Assembly (NCBI RefSeq): GCF_901933205.1
Contig: NC_044573.1
Location: 36,304,993-36,368,992 of the forward strand
Length of the DNA stretch: 64,000 bases
Direction: 5' to 3'
Source: Camarhynchus parvulus
Lineage: Eukaryota; Chordata; Aves; Passeriformes; Thraupidae
Part shown: piece after piece, positions 39,601 to 49,320 of the stretch
Layout: every line of letters starts with the position of its first letter
Numbering within the stretch: position 1 is the stretch's first letter
Notes under the pieces: generated by a model
Seen by the model: the letters and a program-made list of their open reading frames with translations, nothing else
Databases searched by the model: none
What the model was told of the DNA's origin: nothing
Made by a program: the position numbers and the translations under genes

Positions 39601-41154
39601 ATCAGGTACCAAGTAAGAATGCGTGTACAGCTTCAGATGTACTTAACTAAAGGTTTTTAAAAGCAGTGTGACATCACTGCTTGATGGATTTTAGTTTGGA
39701 CCAGAATGAGGTGGAGAGAATATGAGGTGGGCATGAGTATGTCTTTTAGATTAAATATTTAACTAACAAACAGACAAAATGAAACTGGGACATCAAGTTC
39801 TTCCAGAGATCTCCTATGCACTGCTAAAATGCCAAAGTAAATAGTGTTTTCAAAGTCTAAATTAGTCTTCCCCCAGTGAAGCCAGCAGTAAAATTCCCAG
39901 TGGTTGCAAAGGATGTCAGGTTAGATCATCGTTCTTTAGGCCACTGAAAATCCTATCTTTTAAAAAATTATTTCTTTGTCTCCCTAATATCACACTGGTG
40001 TTCTCTGGACCTTGATCTTCAAACTTGCTTCCTGCATCCCTAAGCCTGTGTCAGCCCCATCTCAGCACACAGGTGGCCTCTAATTTGGTGCAGCCAGATT
40101 TTCCCAGTTGTGAGGAAAGGGATGATGTGCATTTGAGCTGTTGTTTTGCCTCCATGTAGCCTGGCTGTCCTCTCTGGACTGAATTCCCTGACTGTAAAAT
40201 ACAGATAATGGCACTTCCCTGCCTACATAGATTATGTGAATTCCTCAAGCTTTCTAGGGATAAAAGCCAGAAAGTAGTGTAACAGGTGATGTCTTGCTGC
40301 ATATTTTATCTACTGGCATAGAACCATTACTCCATTATTCAGAAAAATGGGGACAGAGACAAGAAAAACAAATTAAAAGCAAAGAAAAAAGCACTATTAA
40401 TAATAATGAAGAAAAATGAAATAGCATATGGCCTGATTTCTAAAAAAAGATATTCCTGCAGATATACAAAGCACTACATTAAATATGATTCTCCATATGA
40501 TTAAATGAGCTTCTCTCAACTTGCCTACCTTTCTGCTTCCTTAAAGCCACTGACATTTTTTCTGGCAGTACATACTTACCCAGAGTATGAGAAGACACTA
40601 TTGACAGCATGTACTTCAGTAGTTCCAAGACAATTAAGCCAACTTCTAGAGCATTAAACTGAAGATGAGACACACACAGCTGGAAATCAGTAGGTGATGC
40701 ACAAGGGGAACCACATGGGCAAACACATAAAACACATATACAAATAAACATAATAGTAATCAGTAGACAAACATGTTTGAAAAGAAGGGAGAGCTGCTAT
40801 TCTAAATTTGCTAATTAGAGATAGAAATACTTCTTTAAAATCTGTAAATAAATCAGATAAAATGTAAAGCAGTATATTTGTCTCTTCTTGTCGAATCACC
40901 ATTAATTCTGTGCTGTCAGATACATCTGGGTGAAGCTATTGAAGGACCATCAGGAACAACTGGACATGGAGTTTCCTTCTCCTGGAAACTTTCATCCAGT
41001 GGTGTCTTCTTCAGGTTTTTTGGTTGCTTAAGGAGGAACTAAAGGAAGAATGACAATTTTGCAGCCTGGAAACAAAACCTACCTGTTTAGAGCTATTGCA
41101 GCTCTCTATCTCTGTGTAGGGTTTCTCTCCATCAGCCATCACCATATGTCCATA

Positions 41155-41767
41155 TGTTTTCAGCTGGGATAATGGAATAAATTTTTTCCTAGCAGCTGGT
41201 ACAGTGCTTGTGTTTGGATTTAGTAATAAGAATAATGTTGACAACACACTGATGTTTCAGTTGTTGCTAAATAATGCTTAAGTCAAGGACTTCTCAGTTT
41301 CCCATGCTCTGCTAGTGAGGTAGTGCACAAGAAGCTGGGAGGGAGCATGGCCAGGACAGCTGACCTGACCTGGCCAAAGGGATATCCCAGAGCACAGAAG
41401 GACATGCTCCGTATATAAACTAGGGGAGTCAGCTGAGAGGGGCTGATCCCTTCTTAGGGCAAGGCTGGGAATCAGTCGGTGGGTAGTGACCAATTATATC
41501 GTGCAGCACTCGTTCAACTTGGGTTTTATTCCTTTTTTCTCTTTTGGTTATCTCCATTTTCCTTACTATGAATCCATGATGATGATGATGATGATAAAGA
41601 TAATGATGATGATATTTTACTTTATTTCAATTATTAAACTGTTCTTATCTCATCCTCCAGGGTTTACCTTTTCCAGGTTCTCCTCCCCATGCCAGAGCAG
41701 GGCTGGGGAGGCACAGTGCACGAGTGGCTGTGTGGTTCTCAGTTTGCTGGCTGGTTAAAGCACGACA
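41155..41767 (+). mobile_element. Solo LTR of an ERVL-like endogenous retrovirus
   Basis: A 613-bp LTR from TG to CA. It has promoter and polyadenylation-type signals in the expected order: a TATA-like 'gtatataaac' near 41412, an ATGATG-rich pyrimidine/AT stretch, 'ttattaaact' near 41630 as an ATTAAA-type signal, and the family-typical 3' end 'gctggttaaagcacgaca'. The 5-base flanks, 'ccata' and 'ctgta', agree at three of five positions, consistent with a decayed 5-bp target duplication. There is no internal gag/pol sequence next to it, so it is a recombined solo LTR. It is a non-functional remnant. Confidence 0.85.
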
Positions 41768-44700
41768 CTGTACTCATCAAACGCTGTATCAGACAAAGTA
41801 GGTCAGCATGGGACTAACCAATCTTCAGAGCTGATTTTATGCTTTATCCTTCCAGTCTTGCTGCAAGTGTTGCTTCCTGAACTTCCTGCACACGATGATT
41901 TACTTGTGTAATGGTTTGAGCAGCACATGAGTAACATAACAGTGGTTGTTACTCCATGTGTGAGAAAGCTCATCACAAAGGGCTGAATTTTCCCAGTCTT
42001 CCAGGACAGCAGAATCTCTTGGAATCTGGCTTCTCACCTCCAAGTGCCTCATGTTTCCCTCCACAAATACAAATTTCACTCCAACTTACATGGTCAACAA
42101 CATCTGCAGGTAAAAATACCACACTGGTTTGCAATAGAGGTGGTACCTTGCTATTCATATGCACATAGCATTTCTCACTGCTTGCTGTTCTCTCAGAGCT
42201 TGACTGTCACTTCCCATCAACAACCTAATGTTTCTTCTGGAGTGCCATTTACTGAGTTTTTCTTTAAAGTGTACCCTTTAAAATGAAATAATTTGGCTTG
42301 TGTTTTGTGACAAGATAAGACAGACATAAAAACGATATTTTAGTCAAAGTCACAGCTCCTGAAGTATTATTTACTTTAAACTTTGAGATATGCTTTTTCC
42401 TGAGGAACACAAACTGTTATGTATTTTCTTCCTAATATACTTGGTATTTGTATTTCATTTCTAGCTAGAATTAAATATTAGAGATTTTCATTGTAGATAT
42501 AGAGCTGGATTATTATAATGATAATTATTATTGAATATTTAAGCATACATCCTGTACTTAAACCACCTAGCATGCACTAAAGGATCCCAGATTGCAGTAC
42601 CAAGAACAAGTCTGTAATTGTTTTAATCTGAAAGATGAAGAAGGTTCAAGATAAAGAGAATTCAATTAACAAAGCCAAACCTTGATGTGAAAAGGTACAG
42701 CCTTCTCTTTTTTGCTTTATAGCTCCACAATAAATCACCTTCTTAGAACATACAGTTAAATGTAATTGTTTCCAAAGTGTATTGCTAGGAGAGAACATAA
42801 ACCCACAAGCTCTTTAAAAGTTTTCATCTGCTTAAGCCCTCAGGTTGGTTACCTTCTTTCATGCTTGAGTCCTGTTTGTCTTCATTAACCCTCCACAGCT
42901 GCCCAGATCACTTCCAGAGATCTGCATGCCAGCCCTGAGGAAATGTTTGCCAAGGCTGGCTTCATGAATGCCAGCAAATAATGCCAGTGTTCTGAGTTTT
43001 AAAAAAAGGAAGATTTACCTCCTCATGCAGTAACTGAGCCAAGAGTGTGCAGGAACACACAGAACAGGTCCTGTGCATCCTGTCTGAAGCTGTGCCTTAT
43101 CTCTGGCAGGGGTGTTGCCATCACACCTCCAACCATGAACAATTGTACTAAAAACTCAGCAGGCTCCACCATGCACATGAACAACAAACTTCAGAAGCTG
43201 CTGAACCAACCAGAGAGCTAAAGTTGGAGTGAGGTGAATTTCAGTTTGATATTTCAAAGCTGAAATAACAGGAGCAGTCTGAATAGACACTGGAAACTTG
43301 GTTTGTTCTGTTCTGTTTTGTGTCAAATTGCAAAATAAATTGGATTTTTTCAAGACATTTAAATACATTTTTTTAAATGGCACTTTCCATACAAAGAAAA
43401 TTTTACCTGTGTAGGACATTTTAGGTTCAATTCACATATCTTTACAGGAATTCCAGCATTCTTACAGTGTCAGCAGAGAATTAGTCCTGAATTTTCATGC
43501 CCTTTAAATTGTGAAAACTATGAGAATCTTAGAGTAAAGAGCAATCAGATTAACACCCTGTACCATCTCAAAGTTTGTGCATGGTATGCATGGAGACATA
43601 TAATATTAACACAGACAAGATCAAGACATGTTCTGTTAAATTCCTCAGAATACACATTTGTTTTTGGCAGAGTGCAAAATCTGGACTGTGTGATACAACC
43701 TTGAGTCAATGTTGGAACTCCTTTCTTTATTCTCCTTTCCTGCCCTTGCTTACGTCTCAGATGAATGCTCATAACCCTGTTCTCTGACAAGTTCTTCCAG
43801 GAAGGAGGTGTTTCTATTCTGGTCTTATGACTCATGCCTGCCATGCCCTTCCCAGGCCAGAAGGAAATGCAGGAGCTGCTCTGTAGTCCATTGACTTCAA
43901 TGGACCCTGATCCAGGGGCACAAATCACATGTTTCTATGTAACAATTTAAACATTAATATGTTAAGTCAGGCTCTAACTCAGTGAAACTGCCTTATAGTG
44001 AATAACTTCTTCTTCCTCTATGAGAAAGTCACCGAAAAAAAAAAGAAAAAAAAAAAGAGAGATTCAGACTTTGATTCTGAATGTTTTTGAATATGATGAT
44101 GAATCAGTGATGAACTCCCATGTAACACATGATAAAAGTAAAATCAAGCATTGTTACTTTTCCCCTAGCCCATTGGAAACTACCTATATAAATTGTAAAA
44201 TAGACCCAGATATAGGAAAAATCAAATAATGAGATAATCAGAACTCACAGTAAAATACCCCTTTAAAGACAAAACACTTAAATGAGCTACATTACAGCAT
44301 TCAAGTGCATTCCTACACTTCATTGCAGCTACTCCTGCATAAATTTTAGTTCAGCAGTGCCAAACAGGAAAATTAACTTTAGGAAATGTCCAATGTCTTC
44401 TCATTGCCACTTCTTTTCTTTCTCATTTTCTGACTTCTACCAGTTCACGCTCTCATTTTTGATACTTCATGCCTTAATTCTTTTGTTTCCTCACACTTTT
44501 AATGTCACTTCCAGTTTAGACATATGAATATTTCACTGCTTTTAGCAATTTGACATTTTTTCTAGTGAGCCTGGGATTTTTTTCATGCCTCAAGCTTCAT
44601 GCTCTGCACTGATATGAGGCCCACCCATATTTTCAGGACTCTACAGTCATGCCATACAAAATATTAGTTCAAACTTGATAAAAGAAGACCATGGTTGTGG

Positions 44701-44839
44701 AACTTATTTTGTTCTAACATTATGTCTTGATCAAAGGGCTTGCCTCTCAGCTGGGAGTTTGAATCAGTCAAGGCAATGCATGACCCACCCAAAATTTTTG
44801 TACTCACTTACTTTGTATTCAAATAAAAAAAAAGAAATA

Positions 44840-46015
44840 AAGTTTAAAATGTTGACCTCTTTATTTATTGTGCGTTTTTTTCCCAGAACTAAACTGTGCA
44901 AATCCTTACATGGTGTGTTGGATGTGGACATTACCCATTTCATTTCAGACTAAAACATCAATGTAAAGATCACAAACAGTAAAATTGTTCAGACTTGGAA
45001 ATGCTATTAAACTTTACATACTGTGTTAACATCGAAAAATGAATCTATCCCTCTGCCCACACCATTAGAACAATAAATATATTTTCAGACTCATACCCAT
45101 ATTCTAATTCAATTTAGAACAATCATGGTAGAGAAAAGCCCTGAGAAGTCTCCTCCTGCTTCACTTTGCCACGTCCAAAGCATTCCATAAGTACAAGAGA
45201 AATGACGCCCTGTGAGTGTAGCTTGCACAACACATAATTGGATCCAGTCACCACTGCACGAACAGCCATGGACAGGGCTGAAACTGCATCCTTAGCTAAT
45301 CTTCCCATGGTAACAAAGTCTATAATGAGTAGGCAGTCTGGCTTTGTGTTGCATATCACAAATACACAAGCACAAGTATGGCATAAAGCTGGGTGTTTCC
45401 ATGAAAATTTCATTTGAAAGCAAAACCCCTGCAGAAAGCATGTTAGGAAGAAACCCTGAGAAAACACTAAGGAGCGACAGCCTTCCCTCTGCCAAAAATG
45501 CTGTTAAGAAATACTGCCTGGAAATCAAAAATTGTGCTGAATGAGCGAAGAAGTGGTCAAAGAAAAAAGCAGATGATGCAGGAAACATCTTCCACCCCCC
45601 CTTGGTGCTTGTACACTCAGACACACACACACATGCAGGCTGCTTCCTCTTGCAAGAGTTATGGATTCCTGACTATAAATGTCAAGTAAGGTTCCTCATA
45701 GTAACCCTGCCAAATGTCCATGTTGATAGACAGCACAAGTTCAAAAAGTTGTAATTTACCCCTCTTTGTACCATGATGAGCAAGTCTATCCATTAAAACA
45801 ATTATTCTTTTATCTTAGTGCATTTAAAAGCCTTGGCATAACTTCAATGTGATTTTGGTATGATTGTATATGCAATAAAGCAAAAAGCCAACAAACTAGG
45901 CCAGCTTCTGAACTCTGTGTCCCTAAAACCACTGGGATTTTTGTTTAAGCAAGTGGTTCAGAAATTGACCCTGATAAAAACAAGCTTTAGCAGCAACAGG
46001 CTGGCCTCAGCCCTG
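44840..46015 (-). other. PRKN: PRKN 3' UTR (predicted)
   Basis: This extends from just after the parkin stop codon to about 20 bases past the first canonical polyadenylation signal on the minus strand. Between the stop and that signal I found no other AATAAA, only a weaker AATAAT-type hexamer near 45.8 kb. A U-rich stretch follows the signal (about 44800-44845), as expected of a downstream element. The span contains an unexplained coding-like frame at 45123-45308, discussed in the findings. Confidence 0.6.
44860..44869 (-). terminator. PRKN: PRKN polyadenylation signal
   Basis: The minus strand reads AATAAATAAA, two overlapping canonical hexamers, about 1.15 kb after the stop codon. It is followed by a T-rich element (TTTATTTCTTTTTTTTTATTTG on the transcript strand lies just beyond). 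Further AATAAA hexamers, for instance near 43.73 kb, could serve as distal sites. Confidence 0.6.
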
Positions 46016-46125
46016 CTACTCAAACCAGTGATCTCCCATGCAGGTTCTGTTCCACTCCAGGCCACAGTTCCAGCACCACTCAAACCTGCACTGAGGGCGA
46101 GGACATTTCATGTGCATGCAGCCAC
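46016..46125 (-). CDS. PRKN: PRKN last coding exon (human exon 12 equivalent), RING2/Rcat C-terminus
   Basis: The exon completes the parkin catalytic RING2 domain. It follows a TTTTGCAG acceptor in phase 1 and encodes [10 protein letters not shown]ough to the stop TAG. By human numbering it keeps the catalytic Cys431, His433 and Glu444, and the zinc ligands Cys436, Cys441, Cys446, Cys449, Cys457 and His461. The motifs 'EWCWNCG', 'EWNR' and 'CMGDHWF' are intact. Differences from human include Leu in place of Cys451, which is not a ligand. The C-terminus is Trp-Phe-Glu-stop, one residue shorter than the human Trp-Phe-Asp-Val. Parkin ubiquitinates outer mitochondrial membrane proteins after PINK1 activation. 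Confidence 0.96.
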
Positions 46126-47510
46126 CTGCAAAATAGCAACAGAATGGCTTTGGTACTTGGAAAACACTTAGAGATGTTAATCAACAATTAAGAGCATTAA
46201 AATCAACTTTCTTAGACACTAATTTACCGACTAAGTAAATTATTTAATAAAAGAAAAGTACAAACCCAAAGAATATCTCCCTAGGCTTTCTAAAACCTGC
46301 TTCTCCTCTCTTAATGGGCTTTCATGTGCATTTCTCACTTGAGGGACTGCAGGAGTAGGAGGAAATTGAAAAAGACTACGCTAGGGATAGGGAAAAGAGA
46401 TGATAGTCTGTGGCCTTTCAAAGCAGTCCTGTGGGTACCTCCTCAAGGTTACTTTACACTACACTTTACAGCTGTGAGCCAGAAGATAAACAAAATGAAA
46501 TCTTTTTTTGAATTTGGATTCAAAGATCTGCAAGATTTGCAAAGTTGGTAAATCAGGAGATACAGCCTTTGGTGGCTGACTGCTGATTACACAAAAATGA
46601 CATTAGTAATTTAAGTTGATTTGACCTTTTTAGTATCTGAAGCAGCCTTTTGATCATATAAATGTTTTTTGCATGTTGGGTTTCTTACTTCTCCATACCA
46701 TGAGAGCAGCTTTAATTTCTCTGCTCCTAACCTTGATCAAAAGTTTATTTTGTAATATATAAACATTAACATTGTCAAAGGTCATGACAGAACTACACTT
46801 CAAACTGAAATTATGTTGCCTACCACACAAAGAGATCTTTTGTATAATTCAAACTGAGAGAAAAGCATGAAGAAATGCTGAAATGTCATCTTGGTTTGAC
46901 TCCAAATGGCGATGGGAGGTACAGGGAGTGCGTGTTCCCTACTGTATGAGCTGCTGCCCTTACACCATGTTTTTAAAAATGCCACTCCAGAATGTTTCTC
47001 AGGAGACAAAAACAAACAAGAATTGGTTTGTTAATACAGGCATGTCTGCTTCACCTGACAAAGAGGGAAAACCACTTGTGATAGCAAGGTCGATTTGTCA
47101 GTTTATATCTTTGTGTAAGAAATGCCACGTGCCAGAAAGATTTTTATCTTATTTAAATGTAAATATACAAATGGCCAGCCTCCATGTTCCAGTTTATTTA
47201 AACTTTAGATCCAGTCCTCTCTTACAGCTTGTATTAAGCCATCACTGGGTAAAACTCATCTCAGTCCTGGTGCAGGACCCAAACCCATTAGGTGCCCTCT
47301 GTAAAATGTGTGCTCCCCCTGCTAAACTGCATAAATCTTGTTATTCTCTGCTGCATGGCAGCTGAGATCAGCAATCAAGAGTGGGGGGTGCCTCAAGCAA
47401 TGGGACCTACAGCTCTGTGAGTACAGCAGCTCTCTGAGAGACATGGATGTGTGTCTAACCTCACTCAGACTGGGGCCTTCGCTGTGGGAAAGTGTTTCTC
47501 TCTTTCACTT

Positions 47511-47600
47511 CAGCTCTTACAGGAAAGTTACTGGCATCTATAAATATTCTACAATGTCTGTAGTTTATATGGGCTATTACAGAAAAGTTATTGGCATTGC
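47511..47600. repeat. Imperfect direct repeat, 60-base period
   Basis: The segment 'ttacaggaaagttactggca' (from 47517) recurs as 'ttacagaaaagttattggca' (from 47577) with two mismatches. It could be an old local duplication, since the intervening bases are not clearly repeated. Confidence 0.55.
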
Positions 47601-47873
47601 CACTGTCCCTTGTAAAAGACACTGTCCACAGAATATGGGGAAGGAAAGCAGAATTATTCTCCTGTGTGGACTCAGTGTACTCCTCCCAAATGAGGACTGC
47701 TGGCAGACATCAGGATACAGTTGTCAGTCTCTTGACAGCAGCTGTACTTTGGCAGCTCTAAAGTGCTTATTTAAGTTTACAAATGGCAGCGTAGAAGCTG
47801 GCATGTGCAGTACCCATGACCAAAGAAGAAGGCAAACACTGCACTTTTTAAGCTTCGTGATTTTATTTGCAAA

Positions 47874-48000
47874 ATGACAGAATCACTGAGGTGGGAAGGT
47901 CCCTTAAGAGAAAATCCAATCCAAAACTCTGCTCAAAGCAGGGCAACTAAAGTAGGGTGCTCAGAGTCTAAGAGAAAGTAAAGGTCTTACCACTACTTCA
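47874..48000 (-). mobile_element. Short CR1 3'-end fragment
   Basis: The stretch 'acagaatcactgaggtggga' with 'aggtcccttaagag' and 'tctgctcaaagcagggcaac' matches the reverse complement of the extreme 3' end of CR1 elements. Only about 125 bases remain, in the same orientation as PRKN. The boundaries are approximate. Confidence 0.7.
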
Positions 48001-49182
48001 AGCCTAACCAGAAGGGGGTTTTGTTTGGCTATGCACAAAACTCCTGAATGTAAATAGTCACCATTATAATTTGTCTATTTCTAATCAGATTAAAACTTCT
48101 GGTTTTCAGTCTGTTCTACAAATCTGTAAATAATTTTTTGACCTAGGCCTCTGTTATTTCTCTTCTGCTGCCCACCTTGCTCTCCACGCTATGCCAAATC
48201 TTGTCTCACATTCCCACTCCTCAATTCAAGCTTCCTTTCCTTCTGCTTCTTGTGCCTGAAGGTGTCTCCCACTTTCCATCTGCCAACTCCCTTTTCTTTC
48301 ATCGAACCCCAGACTTCAGGATTTTGTCCTATTTCTTCCCCAGTAATATTTCTGCAGTGTCACTGCACAAAGTGTTCTCCCCTTGCAGTTCATAGTTCCT
48401 TATTTGGCATTTTCAGTGTCCCATGTGAATGAGTTCCCATGCCACATGACTGGGAAGCACCCTCTAAATATTTGTATAATATTTAGGCAATCATGTTAAT
48501 ATATTTTTATTAATTAACATAAATACAATTAAGTCTTGGAACAGTACTAACCTATAAAGTACAGCCTATTTACTATTCCTGTTCTTCATTTTAAGCATCC
48601 CAGTGCTTGCAGATTACTTTCCTTCCTACATGGTAAGCACTGATTAATGCAAACTGTTTGTCAGGACTCATTTTGCTTCCTCTAACTTGCTTTTCTACCA
48701 TGGGCATGTGGCTGGGTTGGGATTAATCACACCCGAATTCAGCCTTACACTGTGTAGACATCTACAGCAGGACTAATTCTTCACACTCCACTTTTAGGTG
48801 TGATTTTCTGGCCTACATATGTTCTGCTTCATCGGGAGATGAGTTTTACCCTACAAATGTCTATTTTTCCCAGTGACAATGGAAAGTCTGTATAACTAGC
48901 TGGATATCCAATCATATGAATGCTACATCCAATGCCCATTTCCCCTACCTAAAAAATAGCTGGACATTTTGTGAGGCTTAATTAGTGGTTTTAGAACTGA
49001 GTGATTTAGTTCGTGTTTTCAAGATAATTTAGTTAAGGTCACACAAGGAATTATTCAAGCTTTTTGTGCTCTCTCCCTTTTGGAATAATATTATGCATAT
49101 GTATGTACCTGCACATTCATATGTTTATACTGTAAAATGAATTTTAAGAGACAGGTAAGTACAAGATATCTAATAATCTTAC

Positions 49183-49300
49183 CATTTTTTTCTACTGGAA
49201 TATTGCAGTTGGGGCATGGCTTGGTTGTCTTCTTGATTGTTTCTCTGGATGCTTCTTCCCATCGAGCTTGCATGGCTGCATGTTCATCAACTACAAACCC
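49183..49300 (-). CDS. PRKN: PRKN coding exon (human exon 11 equivalent), REP element and start of RING2
   Basis: The 118-base exon, the same length as human exon 11, encodes [10 protein letters not shown]ough 'VEKN' plus one base (phase 0 in, phase 1 out). It contains the REP helix with the autoinhibitory Trp403 ('ARWEEAS') and the Lys-rich '[11 protein letters not shown]'. The first two RING2 zinc ligands are Cys418 and Cys421 ('CPNC'). The acceptor is a CT-repeat followed by TTTGCAG; the donor is G|GTAAGA. Near-identity to human parkin over '[11 protein letters not shown]' and 'PVEKN' makes the call secure. Confidence 0.97.
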
Positions 49301-49306
49301 CTGCAA

Positions 49307-49320
49307 AGAGAGAGAGAGAG
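49307..49320. repeat. PRKN: (GA)7 microsatellite forming the exon 11 polypyrimidine tract
   Basis: The plus strand reads seven AG units. On the transcript strand this is (CT)7 immediately before TTTGCAG, that is, the polypyrimidine tract of the PRKN exon 11 acceptor. Confidence 0.92.

Larger units (their letters stand above)
21541..44839. other. Intergenic region between AGPAT4 and PRKN
   Basis: About 23 kb separates the AGPAT4 CpG island from the PRKN polyadenylation signal. It contains the repeats listed separately: LTR fragments at 22.0, 36.1 and 41.2 kb, CR1 at 28 kb, and simple and tandem repeats. Open frames of up to about 146 codons (for example minus 27156-27596 and minus 24150-24494) have no recognisable domain and no flanking gene structure. 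No RNA gene was identified by eye. Confidence 0.7.
46126..49182 (-). other. PRKN: PRKN intron 11
   Basis: A 3,057-base intron with donor GTAAGA at 49182-49181 and acceptor AG at 46127-46126. It contains a short CR1 fragment (47874-48000) and an imperfect 60-base-period duplication near 47.5 kb. Two sizeable plus-strand open frames (46883-47365 and 47338-47877; 160 and 179 codons) lie in it, antisense to PRKN. Their translations show no family features and I regard them as chance. Confidence 0.9.

Noticed and set aside
36603..41154. Possible provirus interior between two similar LTRs
   Set aside because: No gag, protease, reverse transcriptase or integrase pattern was recognised. The LTRs differ in degree of decay and their flanks do not match each other.
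46883..47877. Two overlapping plus-strand frames of 160 and 179 codons inside PRKN intron 11
   Set aside because: They are antisense to PRKN, have no recognisable motif, no promoter or splice context, and the second runs into a CR1 fragment. Chance open frames are the simpler explanation.
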